Counted from the stretch's first letter, positions 1 to 12,529 are shown. The stretch: 64,000 nt of DNA from Siphonodentalium dalli (GCA_032622095.1 CP136068.1:184766796-184830795); one strand, 5' to 3'. The notes: generated from the sequence alone by a model not told the origin. Program-made: numbers and translations.

Positions 1-1291
1 TAGTGTACTGGTATTTAATATATCACATTAAGAAACTGCACCTCAGAATAAAGAGGATGTATTCATTTCATTGTATAGTATTTCTATCTTTTGTACATGG
101 GTATACGGCTGAAACGTGTCATTTGTGTGACGTGTGGTACATACAATAAGAATTTGTGTGATGTGTGGTACATACAATAAGAATTTGTGAATGCCCAAAC
201 AATTTAAACTGAAATTAGTTAATGCATAAAGTAATGGCTAACTTACTTAGAGTATTTAATTGCATCCATTTGGATTCTTGAAAGCAATTTTAAGGGCATT
301 GAAATCTCAAATTGAAGTTAACTGTTCTTTTAACAAATTAGTTTATAATTGTATCTTGTAGAATTGAACACTTCTTAAAGCGTCAGCTAAGGTTTTAAAA
401 ATTTAAATAGTTATTTATTTACTTTGTTTCAAATTTCTTTGAAATTCAGCTCCAAGGGGGGCATTCAATTTGTCTAAATGCTTTCAAGTTTTCAACTATA
501 GAAGTAATTGAGGCCACAGTTAAAATGTCTTTGTTTCCTCTTACCCTTCAAGAATGGGTAGGCACTACAGGTAAGTACTAGGAGGTTATCAGGTACTTAA
601 TTAATGCAAAATAAAATCATATATATATATATATATATATAAATTCTCTGTCTATTTATTTGTTGTTCATGTACTGGAAATTCCCAATAAAATATGTCTT
701 AGAGAGGTCAATGAAATATTTTTTTTAGTTGGAAGCTTTTGGTGGACCATAAAGGGCTGTTCATGGAAGTTGTGGGAAACATATTTTTTATTTTGGCAGC
801 CTTGATTGATAGAACTTTTGTTCTATACAGCGGCAGTCAAATAGGACCAATACTAGTATTAGCCATGCTGACAAGAGACCTGTTAGTATTTAAACCCCAT
901 GCTCACAAGAGACCTGTTAGTATTTAAACCCCATGCTAACAAGAGGTAAACACTTGGATTTGAAGGCAGAGCAGGGTGTTATAACTTATAAGAAAACATT
1001 GTATTAACGTGAGTAGAAACTTTTCAACATTTTAAAACTGTTTAGATTCAGGTATCTGTACATTTAGCTCTGGATTCATATATGAGATGGTAGCTTCCTT
1101 ATTAATTTAAATGTATTAAATTAATTGTATTTTTACCCCTACATATGTATTAAAGACTATAAAAGGTTAAATTGCCTTGAACAAGTTAACAAAAATTCAG
1201 TTGAATAAATTCTATTAAAATATTATTTTGAATAATACTGGTAAATAAATACTTTCATAATTTGGTATCAAAACTCATAAGAGCACTGTAT
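1..1291. other. No gene recognised; AT-rich flank
   Basis: Only short frames. Contains an (AT) run at 619-640 and a direct duplication of about 34 bp (acaagagacctgttagta...) at 870-938. A short frame ending in a good donor (ATG at 523, gtaagt at 570) was considered as a 5' exon but its phase does not fit exon 1. Confidence 0.4.
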
Positions 1292-1469
1292 AGCGGGCTA
1301 GCATCACCAAATTCACCCTCTGGGAACCTCATTCTGCTGAGGTGTAAGCAGAATGAGGTCCCCAGAGGGTGAATTTGGTGATGCTAGCCCGCTATGCGGG
1401 GTAGCATCACTAAATTCACCCTCTGGGGACCTCATTCTGCAAATGACAGACACCCTATTTCAAGGCTTG
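1292..1469. mobile_element. Family E double-hairpin MITE, left arm truncated
   Basis: Two palindromic blocks built on GCAGAATGAGGTCCCCAGAG and its complement, ending in the family terminus CAAGGCTTG. The left terminus is missing. Family E is defined at 42259-42712. Confidence 0.8.
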
Positions 1470-1574
1470 CTAGCAGATATGAGCTAACAGTGCTATCTGA
1501 ATGATATCAATTCAATGTACTGCAGACTCACTACAGTATAACTGTATAATATATAGTATTAGTGCCACCATCCC

Positions 1575-2195
1575 TCTAACACACCCAAGTATCAAGGAAG
1601 TGGCTCCACACTACAGTATAAATGTACCATGATAGGTCTAACACACTATATCAAGGAAGTGGCTCCACACCAGGGTATAAATGTACCATGATAGGTCTAA
1701 CACACTATATCAAGGAAGCCGCTCCACACCAGGGTATAAATGTACCATGATAGGTCTATTCTAACACACTCTATCAAGGAAGAGGCTCCACACTACAGTA
1801 TAAATGTACCATGATTAGTCTAACACGCTCTATCAAGGAAGAGGCTCCACACCACAGTATAAATGTACCATGATTAGTCTAACACACTCTATCAAGGAAG
1901 AGGCTCCACACCACAGTATAAATGTACCATGATTAGTCTAACACACTCTATCAAGGAAGAGGCTCCACACCACAGTATAAATGTACCATGATTAGTCTAA
2001 CACACTCTATCAAGGAAGAGGCTCCACACCACGGTATAAATGTACCATGATAGGTCTAACACACTCTATCAAGGAAGAGGCTCCACACCATGGTATAAAT
2101 GTACCATGATTAGTCTAACACACTCTATCAAGGAAGAGGCTCCACACCATGGTATAAATGTACCATGATTAGTCTAACACACTCTATCAAGGAAG
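1575..2195. repeat. 59-bp minisatellite, about 10 copies
   Basis: Unit beginning tctaacacactctatcaagg and ending taccatgattag. Later copies are almost identical and the first four are more diverged, so the array looks to have grown from its right side. Confidence 0.92.
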
Positions 2196-4072
2196 TTGAT
2201 ACTAATGCATTTTGTTTGTGTCTCCAGTTGTTTCTTAAAGTATGCATAATCGATTCGTGGCATGTCAGAGTCATCATTATGCATGCCTTATAATAAATTA
2301 TGATGAACAGAGATCCCGCCGTTCATATTGATCACAGAATTTTTCCACCATCCACTGATGCACTGACTGGCTGTCTGCTCCAGGTTACCGACAATATGTT
2401 TATTATGAGGCTGCGGCAGCCCATTAAATATTAACATTGCTCTTATATACCAGCCACTATGAGGCTAATTAAACTGCTTTTTAATATCTTTTATGTCTGT
2501 TGTACTCATCTGATGGCCAAGCACTAAAAACAAGGCTTGACAGGGTTATGTTGACATGAAGATGGTTTACATGTGGTTGGTTCCTGTGATCATGTTGACA
2601 TGAAGGTGGTTTACATGTGGCCGGATTACTAGCCTAAGTCCCCTTCACCCTACAATGTTGCCATTTAATTGGTGCCTGCTCACTGGTCCATAATTAGATC
2701 AAGTGAATCAGGATGTAATGGAAATTTATTGTGGCATAATTTGCTCATGTATCCTCATTGGTTTTGTTCTTCAGTTTGCTTACACTGTACTCTTTGGCTC
2801 CAAATAAAAGTGCAGACCCAAATAAATGTACAGGGAGGAAATCCTGACTCAATTTTATAAAAGTGCAGACCCAAATAATAGTGCAGGATGGGATTAATCT
2901 CTGTTTAATCAATAATTTACTATCTATTCTGGGCTTAGATGACTTAAATTCAACTAAAACAGGTCTTAAAAGACTTGCATCAGATGTATGGTTCTCTTCA
3001 CAGGAAATCCAGCACAATATTTGACAACTTGGGACAATATTAAGAACTTTAAATATAACCTCCTAATTAAATATTGGAAAATAATAAATGTGCAGACCCA
3101 AATAAGGTATGTGCAGGGGGGGGGATTTGGGCTGAAAGTTAATAAAAGTGCCTGCACTATTATTTGGAGCCCGAGAGTATGTCATCATTTCACAGCCCTT
3201 GAAAGTTGAAATCAACATTTTTAGTCTAGGGGATAAGTCAGCATTGCTTCAAAATTGCATGAAATTCTATGTTGGTTTCTATGGCTTTTTCTAGAGCATT
3301 GCCATTTTCCATGGCTATTTTTGAATTTGATGTTAACCACCCCCCCCCCCCCCCTTCCACCTCCAAACAGATACTCCATGCTCAAAGTGAAACAAACAAA
3401 TTAGATATTTTAAACTGGAAAATAGGTTGATATCTTTATATTTTGATTTTGCAACCAATATAATGAATATTAAAGTATGTAGTGGTTGTTGTTAGAGCTA
3501 GAAATGAGCTTTTTTAATTTATCTCATTTCCTTAAAATGTTAGACTCCTAAGGCTCCCAATTTCCAAATTTCCCAACCATATAGAGGGTGTTTTACACCC
3601 TTTTTTTATGCTTGTGATGTTAATCTCTTGCTCTTCATTGTTCACAAAACTTGTAAATACGGGTGTAATAATTATAAACAGTCTCTCCCAAGAAGGAGGT
3701 AATACTTTTTTTTTGGTTGAATTTTTAAACATTTTAAATACGCAGTACCTCTTGTACCAGCAGTACTAACATCGACACATATTAAAGAAGATTAGTTGAA
3801 TATAATTATAAAAGATAATTAGATTTGTATTTAACATTGTTAAAGCTGACACGTTGTGTTAAGAGGAACATATTTAATCAAAAGGAAACTTCCACTTAAT
3901 TAACACAGGTACGCCCATACCTGAATGAGAAATTCATCTTTTGAATTTTATGAACCCCCTGATAAATAACTATGATATCATTCATTTCATTAGATACATG
4001 TACATCAGGCCACATTTAAAAGTATCTTTTTTTCCCTGAACATGAGTTACATGACCAAAATAGGTATATGTA
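2196..4072. other. No gene; dispersed repeat fragments
   Basis: Holds a direct duplication (gttgacatgaaggtggttta type) at 2549-2620, several diverged copies of gtgcagacccaaataa (2811, 2863, 3090), and a C homopolymer at about 3341-3354. The short opposite-strand frames overlap each other and have no recognisable domain. Confidence 0.45.
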
Positions 4073-4173
4073 CAGTAATGCCCTAAATAATCGACTCCTT
4101 AACCACAGCAGAATTATGGGTAACTTTTCAGGATTTAGTCAGAAATATGACTTGTTGCCATTCATCTGAAAGC
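4073..4173. mobile_element. Family D (pogo-like) MITE, left half
   Basis: Starts CAGTAATGCCCTAAATAATC after TA and stops in the middle of the palindrome; the right arm is missing. Confidence 0.75.
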
Positions 4174-4189
4174 TCTCAGTGATGCACTG

Positions 4190-4328
4190 GTTTACAAGGT
4201 CAAGGTAAATATTGTTAGACCAATGTATTCTCTTATATATGCGAGGCTTCCAATGGGAGACTCGCATATATAATCATAGCACAGGGTTTTCACAAAATTT
4301 CAGATAGCTCCAGTCATGGATGGGTTAA
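4190..4328. mobile_element. Family C (TTAA) MITE, partial
   Basis: Contains the shared inner hairpin (tgtattctcttatatatgcg) and ends with the family C terminus catggatGGGTTAA. Its final TTAA is also the first TTAA of the next element. Confidence 0.6.
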
Positions 4329-4505
4329 CCCTTTGAGTGCCAGGGGCCGATCTCATCGGCCCTAAACCTACAAAATAAGTCTGTTAAAGAATATAAGAAT
4401 AAATTATTAAAATTATACCTATGGTCGACTCGCATATATAAGAGAATGCATTGGCACAGGGTATATGGGTTGATACAAAAATCGACCTGGCACTCAAAGG
4501 GTCAC
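4325..4505. mobile_element. Family B (TTAA) MITE
   Basis: Left end TTAACCCTTTGAGTGCCAG; right end CTGGCACTCAAAGGGT followed by TCAC in place of TTAA. Carries one arm of the shared hairpin. Same family as 20480-20725. Confidence 0.75.
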
Positions 4506-6146
4506 ATCTTGTCAGATATTGAGTTTGAGTAGTGCAGGGGTCGATTAATTTTTTTAATTTGTATAGCATTTTGTAGCCTTGGGTAATTTTTGTGTAGCAT
4601 TCCCTACCAATAGTCAATACATGTCTTTTCATTGTAAATTGGTTAGCAGAAATTGGAAATTGCATCTCAAATTGCTAAATAGTTAAACCGAGCACTGTTG
4701 TGTCTGTAGGGTGTTTTTTTTAAGGGTTGGTCACAGCGTCAGGGGAAACAAATGACAGTTTAATTTTAGCCTCGCGTCATCATTCATTGAGGAGAATCTC
4801 AGGAGATACATCAGATCCATCACCTAATAAAACTTCAGCTCTATTGATTGGGTTAATATAAAAGCGTGTGACAGATGATAGAATATGTGTGAATAATAAG
4901 TCGGTTACATGGTAGGCATCACGCCACAGCTGCTACACAATGCTGATACAATTCCGAGGTGGAAATTCCCCATCCCAGTTAGATCCAAGGTCTGGTAAAC
5001 TAATACACGTGGTAGGATATTCCATAGGATATGCTTAGTCATACTTTAAATGAACAAGCTTTAACAAGGACCAAGTGTTTATGGCCTGGTAAGTTATTTA
5101 TACTGTGGTTGTTTGTTGGATCATCAATGCCATCTTTAATTACCTCTTAGGTGCTTTGAACTTTATAACATGCATTAAAATCAGTGATTTAATTCATCAA
5201 TGCCATCTTAAATTACCTCTTAAAGGTGCTTTGAACTTTATAACATACATTAAAATCAGTGATTTAATTCATGTTATAAAGTTTAAAGAGCCTTAGAGGT
5301 AATTCAGTGCATGTATTTAACTCTTCTAGTGACAGGGGTGGGTACATTACTCAGTCCTTCCCACAAGGAAAACACAGCGAGAGCATTTATTTTCTCCTGT
5401 AATTCAGAAGACGGGTGTAATATTGCACCCATACTATAATTGTAAGTTGGGTTTTTTCTCGAACAAAAAAGTCATTGTGGAATAGACCTGTCTAGTTACA
5501 CTTTAATATGCCATAGTTGAACTGAGATGGTAAAGGATCTAAATAAACCTTCAAATAGTTCACTATTGAACCAACAATTACAGTCTCCATTAGTATTTTG
5601 AGATGAGGGACGGGTGCGAATTTTGGCACCCGTGATTTGAGAATTACGAGTGCGTACGGGTGCGAGAGTAATCACTCCCGTCTCCTGGGAAGGACTGATT
5701 ACTGTATATTCTAGTATGTCCCTGGCCAACCTTGTAAGTTGTAACTTGTAGTTCACTTGAGATATACAATTTTTTATAACATAGTTTTAGGCCTTTGCCG
5801 TAAAAATAAAAGAATGTTATCAAATCAGTTTTTGAGTAATTTAAAGGTACTCAATCTGAATCAATGGTCCCCATATAATCGAATTTCAACAACAACAACA
5901 TTTTTAGAAATGCTGCTTCAGTTATCAGAATTGATTAATTGCCCAAAAATAATGCTAACCACTGTCAACTATAGTATAAAATTGTCCGAAACGTGTCGGC
6001 TCGTCGACTTTTTACTGGGCCACTAATATGTCTTGATGGTGATAAAAATAATAGATTTCAAAAATTTATATCTAATATCTCTTAGCTTTGATAGGTGGGT
6101 TCCTCGACTATGTCTCCCATAGCAGATGAGGCCATGTAGAATGAGG
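4506..6146. other. No gene; small duplications
   Basis: A ~70-bp direct duplication at 5130-5275 (catcaatgccatcttta...) is followed by a partial inverted copy to 5310. Otherwise no recognisable content apart from the element at 5340-5711. Confidence 0.4.
5340..5711. mobile_element. Inverted-repeat element, family unknown
   Basis: The left arm CTCAGTCCTTCCCA (about 5353) and the right arm TGGGAAGGACTGAT (about 5690) are inverted, with further similar bases outward (attac/gtaat). Internal acgggtgc motifs recur. No coding content. Confidence 0.5.
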
Positions 6147-6214
6147 TCCCCATAGGTGAATTTAGTGATGCTATGGAGACCTCGTTATACAAATGACAGG
6201 CACCTTATTCTCAG
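6147..6214. mobile_element. Family E fragment
   Basis: Collapsed copy with agaatgaggtcccca and caaatgacaggcacc but most of the hairpin deleted. Confidence 0.55.
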
Positions 6215-6946
6215 GCCCAGGTGAATTCAACACTACAACAATGCTTCTTGCTTCTTGCAGAAACAACAGTTCATGTTATCTGTTGCTTAATATGTACTGA
6301 TCATGTGGTACATAAAATGGGCTCTGCCAATGTTTCTCTTTGGGAAATAAAACGCTTGAAAAGTTGAAAATAATGGAGTTGCTATTCAAGTTACTAAGCA
6401 GTATTACTTGGGGTAATCATCTGGTTTCAACTAATTTCTTATAAACTATCGGTGAATTTTTTGTGAATTCATACAAAATGTCATGAAAATGTCAGCTATT
6501 TTGATTATAAGGGTCAGTCAGGACTCACATGCCTGACTATTTTGCCATAATTTTGGAATGTATGGTATTTTTGCCACAAAGAAGAAAAACAAGTTATTTT
6601 GTCCCTTGACCTCTGAGTCATTCAGCATACACTGGCTCAAGGCTGAAGTAGATTGTTTGATCTGTGTGGTAAACACATGGCACTGATAACACACATACCC
6701 ACATCTCCATCTCTGCATGGGATTCCTATCATGAATACAGCTACCCTACCCTCATACCTACCCTGATTACACCTCTCTGGGGGGCTATTTACAGACTATC
6801 ACTCACTGTATCCTCACCATCTGGTTCTCTTACACCCCCAATGAGTAAATTCATCCCATGCCACTATTTCTCTGCACACTCAGCTGTCTTCTAGTTGCAG
6901 TAATTGTAGGCCATTTAGTCATAACGTGAATATTCATAGTTTCATT
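6215..6946. other. No gene recognised
   Basis: AT-rich unique-looking DNA. The short minus-strand frame at 6518-6718 has no recognisable feature. Confidence 0.35.
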
Positions 6947-7313
6947 CAAGCCTGAGATTAGTGTGCCTGTCATTTGCAGAATGAGGTCCCCAGAGTGTTA
7001 ATTGTCTGATGCTATCCTGCATAGCGGGCTAGCTTCACCAAATTCACCCTCTTGGGACCTCATTCTGCATGGCCTCATGATGGCTCATCTGCCATGGGAG
7101 ACAAAGACTCAGATCGAAGTTCCCAAATGGTGAATAGTGTGATGTACACCCATTTTGGGAACCTCGTTTATGCAATGTGTCCGCTGCCAATTTGGGAATA
7201 TAGAGAAAATAAACTGAAAAAGAAATAGAATCTAAATATAAAGAAACTTTTCATGGAAGATGAGGCCTAAGCAGAATGAGGTTCCCAGAGGGTGAACTTA
7301 GTGATGTTAGCAC
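6947..7313. mobile_element. Family E long-form MITE, degenerate
   Basis: Starts CAAGCCTGAGATTAGTGTG, has the first hairpin block at 6978-7070, and the start of the second at 7270-7313. The right terminus is missing. Confidence 0.7.
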
Positions 7314-7667
7314 GCTGACCCTGAGTAAATTCATCCCTTAACACTATTTATCAGCACACTCTGCTGTCCTCTGGCTGCAGTACCCATGTGTCAATTTAAT
7401 TTTTGTCACTTTTGTGTTCGCTACCAATACATGTTTTTTCATTGTAAATTAGTTAGCAGAAATTGGAAGTTGCAACGCAAATAGCAATGCGAATCCAGTT
7501 AAATCGAGTCTCCGGTACTATAGTACTCAGTTACACACCCCCACAATTAGTAAATTCATTCGTTGGCACTATTTCTCTGCAAACTCCGCTGTCTTCTAGC
7601 ATAGTAGGCCATAATATAAATATACTTAGTTTCCCTTCACCCTACAATCATTTTGGTTTTGGTTAGG

Positions 7668-7852
7668 GCTGCAACGATTCAGACCTTCACAACGCGCATC
7701 ACGGTGCATTTTTTGGCAACTGACAGCTGTGAACAGGGAACAAATTACTTTTTATATTTTTATTAGCAAATAACCTCAAATTGACATGGGTAGCAAATTG
7801 CGATGCGATACCAGTTAATTTGCTCCCTGGCTGTGAAAACTAGATGAAACAC
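7668..7852. mobile_element. hAT-like fragment
   Basis: Begins gggctgcaacgattcaga, a sequence style common at hAT ends. No partner end is visible before the TTAA element that follows. Confidence 0.35.
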
Positions 7853-8252
7853 TTAACCCTTTACCCAACAAACCGGCCAAAACCAGCCAAATAAAGCTTC
7901 AACAGCCTAAAATATCTTCGGTCTGTCTCAATAGAACCATACAAATATGGATATCATTGGAACCGGCTCCTTGACCACATTGTGATGGTTACAGTTATGC
8001 CCTGTGCCAATGCATTCTCTTATATATGCGAGTCGACCATAGGTCGCCTCGCATATATAAGAGAATGCATTGGCCTAAAAAAAATCTTTTTTAAACACTT
8101 TTTACCATTTTTTCTTACATTCTTTAACAATTTTATAATTTTTAATGTGTTAAGCCAATGCATTCTCTTATATATGCGTGGCGACCTATGGTCGACTTGC
8201 ATATATAAGAGAATGCATTGGCACAGGGCCGTTCTGTTGGGTAAAGGGTTAA
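7853..8252. mobile_element. Family A (piggyBac-like) MITE
   Basis: Reference copy. Ends TTAACCCTTTACCCAACA and its complement, so each end is a TTAA target followed by CCCTTT, as in piggyBac elements. Inside are two copies of a ~70-nt hairpin (arms TGCCAATGCATTCTCTTATA and its complement) separated by an AT-rich spacer, plus a unique ~130-bp segment (7870-7999). 400 bp, non-coding: frames read through it come from the hairpins. Confidence 0.88.
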
Positions 8253-8280
8253 GGAGTCGATTATTTAGGGCATTACTGTA
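8253..8280. mobile_element. Family D right-end fragment
   Basis: ggagtcgattatttagggca then ttactgta, the last 26 bp of a family D element. It abuts the family A copy at the TTAA where an intact family D element reads GGTTAAGGAGTC, so family A appears to have used that site. The D left arm is absent. Confidence 0.65.
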
Positions 8281-8385
8281 TTAGAAGTAGATAATAACAG
8301 GTAATACACTATTTGAAGGCTTGGTTGATACAGAATAGATCTGCCTGTCTAATGGGTGGCTAGCCACATGTAAGCCTCTGTTTTT

Positions 8386-9661
8386 ACCCTGTGCCAATGC
8401 ATTCTCTTATTTATGCGAGTCGACCATAGGTCTCCTCTAGAGGTGCCACGATTATTGCTTTTGATAATCGATAATCGGTTGTCAATAATCGACTATAATC
8501 GATTAATCGTACCTAATAACTTCAGTGGAAGATTTCCGTAATATGGCCTATTGGCTGGGGGCTGGTTAAATGCACTGTCGCTGATTGTGGCATCGGCTGA
8601 TGTAATTTTTTACATTAATAAAGTGCATCATAAACCACTGTTAATGAACACAATGTATTGAATACCACCACAGTTCTCGGCGATGTTATGATTATAATAT
8701 TTGTGAGTTCATTTGAACGAACGTTGCGAATTGCGATTGATTTCAGTTATGAATAGCCAAACATACAAACAATATAAAAGTAGGAAAGTTAGAAACTATA
8801 AGTTTCATCAAACATCCAGTGCGTGGTTAACAATCACAAACGTGTGCCCCCACCCGCAAATTACAGGACTTACAACAAGTTAAGTATGATACACGATAAC
8901 CTGTATTAGTAACATCTAAGGTGACAGTCGGCACATTTCAAAGCCATAGTGCCACCTGTCAAGTTTAAATTTATATACAACGACGTCGCCATAAGTTCAA
9001 AGCTGCAGTGCCACCGATTTGTAGAATATACAATGGGCCGAAGAGTAACCATGTCGCATCATCAAATGAACTGCCGAGTGTTTGCAACATAAGTTAGTAG
9101 TACTCATGTTGTCGGAATCTCTTTGATTAAATTGATGTTGTTAACCCTTCGGTTGTAGATTAAACTGTGTAAAAGAAACACCGTATTCAATAATACCCGG
9201 CATTTTCCGACGTCTGGAATAAATAACACAGATTAATCGACTATGGCAATGGTAATCGATTATCGGCTTTATCAACGGTTCATCGATTATACGATTAATC
9301 GTGGCACCCCTAGTCTCCTCGCATATATAAGAGAATGCATTGGCCTAACAATTTTTTATCATTTTTTTTAAATAAATGTTTCTTACAATTTTTAGGACAT
9401 AAAATAAAAAACAGCCATTACCCTGCCGGGAGCCCCACACATATATAGAAGCATATAGAAGAGTGTCGTCTGCTCATGTTTGTCTGGGGCTCTGTATGGG
9501 TGAAATTATAAAATTGTTAAAGAATACAAGAAAAAATTATTAAAATTGTAAAAAATTGTTAGGCCAATGCATTCTCTTATATATGCGAGGCGACCTATGG
9601 TCGACTCGCATATATAAGAGAATGCATTGGCACAGGGCCGTTCTGTTGGGTAAAGGGTTAA
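8386..9661. mobile_element. Family A variant, split by a hAT-like insertion
   Basis: The first hairpin arm (8388-8430) continues at 9321 after the inserted element. The second hairpin is at 9565-9633 and the right end TGTTGGGTAAAGGGTTAA ends at 9661. The left TTAA terminus is missing. The spacer resembles that of the copy at 17331. Confidence 0.75.
8438..9312. mobile_element. Non-autonomous hAT-like element, 875 bp
   Basis: Inverted ends TAGAGGTGCCACGATTA (left) and TAGGGGTGCCACGATTA (right, other strand) with an exact 8-bp target duplication GTCTCCTC at 8430-8437 and 9313-9320. No coding frame. Subterminal ATCGATTA-type repeats at both ends. Confidence 0.88.
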
Positions 9662-9854
9662 TTCAAATTGTTTGCCTGCCTCAATCTGATATGGTTTTCT
9701 TCTGCAAATTGCTTCAGCATTGCTGATTCCCACAGCCAATTATGAGAGCTGCTAATCACCACTTCAAATACATATTTGATTTACCTCTCTGGTAAATATG
9801 TGTTTATATCCAGTCAGGATTCTATCTACATATTAACCCTTCCATTACTGAAGA

Positions 9855-10005
9855 CAAGCCTTGAAATAGGGTGTCTGTCATTTGCAGAATGAGGTCCCCA
9901 GAGGGTGAATTTGGTGATGCTAGCCCACTATGCGGGGTAGCATCACTAAATTCACCCTCTGGGGACCTCATTCTGCAAATGACAGACACCCTATTTCAAG
10001 GCTTG
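9855..10005. mobile_element. Family E MITE, short form
   Basis: CAAGCCTTGAAATAGGGTG to its exact complement, a near-perfect 151-bp palindrome. Flanks ACTGAAGA/ACTGAAGC form a 7-of-8 target duplication. Confidence 0.85.
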
Positions 10006-10024
10006 ACTGAAGCTTCCTGAATTC

Positions 10025-10130
10025 TTACGAAAATCATATGCCAATGCATACTCTTATATATGCGAGTCTCTCATAGGGAGCTTCGCAATGTCTCGCATAT
10101 ATAAGAGAATACATTGCCATAACAATATTT
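10025..10130. mobile_element. Family C-type hairpin fragment
   Basis: Shared hairpin arms (gccaatgcatactcttatat and complement) with the family C junction sequence taacaatatttaccttga. Confidence 0.55.
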
Positions 10131-10134
10131 ACCT

Positions 10135-11400
10135 TGATATTGTAAGTCACCTTACTATGAAGTGCTTGACGGACTTGTTTACTGATTTGTGCGGTTAGAC
10201 AGATGAAATCAGGACATTGTAAGTCGCCTTACTATGTAGTGCTTGACAGACTTGTTTACTTGTTTGTGCGGTTAGACAGATGAAATCAGGACATTGTAAG
10301 TCGCCTTACTATGTAGTGCTTGACGGACTTGTTTACTGATTTGTGCGGTTAGACAGATGAAATGAGGACATTGTAAGTCGCCTTACTATGTAGTGCTTGA
10401 GGGGACTTGTTTACTTGTTTGTGCGGTTAGACAGATGAAATGATGACATTGTAAGTCACCTTACTATGTAGTGCTTGACGGACTTGTTTACTTGTCTGTG
10501 TGGTTAGACAGATGAAATCAGGACATTGTAAGTCACCTTACTATGTAGTGCTTGACGGACTTGTTTACTGATTTGTGCGGTTAGACAGATGAAATGAGGA
10601 CATTGTAAGTCGCCTTACTATGTAGTGCTTGACGGACTTGTTTACTTGTCTGTGTGGTTAGACAGATGAAATGAGGATATTTTTAACATTAGCCTTACTA
10701 TGTAGTGCTTGACGCACTTGTTTACTTGTCTGTGTGGTTAGACAGATGAAATCAGGACATTGTAAGTCGCCTTACTATGTAGTGCTTGACGGACTTGTTT
10801 ACTTGTCTGTGTGGTTAGACAGATGAAATCAGGACATTGTAAGTCACCTTACTATGTAGTGCTTGACGGACTTGTTTACTTGTCTGTGTGGTTAGACAGA
10901 TGAAATGAGGATATTTTTAACATTAGCCTTACTATGTAGTGCTTGACGCACTTGTTTACTTGTCTGTGTGGTTAGACAGATGAAATCAGGACATTGTAAG
11001 TCGCCTTACTATGTAGTGCTTGACGGACTTGTTTACTTGTCTGTGTGGTTAGACAGATGAAATCAGGACATTGTAAGTCACCTTACTATGTAGTGCTTGA
11101 CGGACTTGTTTACTTGTTTGTGCGGTTAGACAGATGAAATCAGGACATTGTAAGTCGCCTTACTTTGTAGTGCTTGACGGACTTGTTTACTGATTTGTGC
11201 GGTTAGACAGATGAAATGATGACATTGTAAGTCGCCTTACTTTGTAGTGCTTGACGGACTTGTTTACTGATTTGTGCGGTTAGACAGATGAAATGAGGAC
11301 ATTGTAAGTCGCCTTACTATGTAGTGCTTGACGCACTTGTTTACTTGTCTGTGTGGTTAGACAGATGAAATGAGGATATTTTTAACATTAGCCTTACTAC
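10135..11400. repeat. 77-bp minisatellite, 16 copies
   Basis: Unit contains gtagtgcttgacggacttgt and gcggttagacagatgaaat. At least three unit variants alternate (aggacattgtaagtc versus aggatatttttaacattag; tgatttgtgcgg versus tgtctgtgtgg), so higher-order copies of several units have been duplicated together. Confidence 0.93.
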
Positions 11401-11553
11401 ACAGTTGCATCTGCTGTGTAATGTTCGTGTACTATCACATTTATTACCTGTCTGCTGCCAGTAATGTCATTTCACTTGCAGGTTTTTTTTGCGTTTCCTT
11501 GCACAGGTTTGCAGAAATATTAGGTAGACTGACAAACAGAAATATTAGCTAGA

Positions 11554-11800
11554 CAAAGCCTTGAAATAGGGTGTCTGTTATTTGCAGAATGAGGTCCCCA
11601 GAGGGTGAATTTAGTGATGCTAGCCCGCATAGCATCACCAAATTCACCCTCTGGGGACCTCATTCTGCTTACATCTCAGCAGAATGAGGTTCCCAGAGGG
11701 TGAATTTGGTGATGCTAGCCCGCTATGTGGGGTAGTATCACTAAATTCACCCTCTGGGGACCTCATTCTGCAAATGACAGACACCCTATTTCAAGGCTTG
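11554..11800. mobile_element. Family E MITE, double hairpin
   Basis: Both termini (aagccttgaaatagggtgtc and complement) and both hairpin blocks are present, joined by ttacatctca. Confidence 0.85.
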
Positions 11801-11947
11801 ATCTGGAGCCAGATCTTCCGTATAGATAATGAGGTATCGTTACTTGCCAACAATAGACACATTGTAGAATGAGCCAAGTTTTCATAATTAGTTTGTTCAT
11901 AATTAGTTTATTTGCTAATTCATTGATACACTGATGTACATAAGTCA

Positions 11948-12175
11948 TTAACCCTTTCATGATGGGAGCTGCGCTGGTGCAGCATTAAAGGTCCTGTGCC
12001 AATGCATTCTCTTATATATGCGAGTCTCCCATAGCATGGCTTAAAATCCATTTAATTTTGCGAGAATCAGATGCCAAATCAATTCGGTGATTCTCATTGA
12101 ATCTTAAGGCCTGCATAGGAAGCCTCGCATATATAAGAGAATGCACTGGCTTACTGTTACAGGGTCAAGGTCAAA
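11948..12175. mobile_element. Family C (TTAA) MITE, with internal insertion
   Basis: Left end TTAACCCTTTCATGATGGGA. The inner hairpin arms at 12000 and 12126 are separated by about 95 bp containing a small inverted pair (cgagaatcag / ggtgattctc). The right end is unclear. Confidence 0.6.
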
Positions 12176-12529
12176 CTCCAGGCAGAGTTATCTCCTATCG
12201 CTCCGCTGAGATACCACTGCCATAAGGACATTAATTTGTAAGGAATTCTTACGTGTTTTTAGTTCTTATGTTTTAGGATTAAAATTGTCTATGTCTGGCT
12301 CAGTTCATATTGTTCTTATCAATACCGAAAGAATTACCATTATTGCAAACTTTAAAAAAAAATTGGTGGTCAATACAAGATAATAGGTGACTAAATAGTA
12401 GTAAATACAGTTCCGCGACGATATGTAAAAATATATTTATCGTCTGCAAAGTACACTCATTGTGGCAGTGATATATCGCAGCGATAGCGTAGAGGGCGCT
12501 GTATGGAGTTTGGGTCAAGGTATATATTG

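Noticed and set aside
523-571. Possible 5' coding exon of the transporter (ATG with a good gtaagt donor)
   Set aside because: It ends in phase 1, but exon 1 needs phase 0; the peptide is not recognisable.
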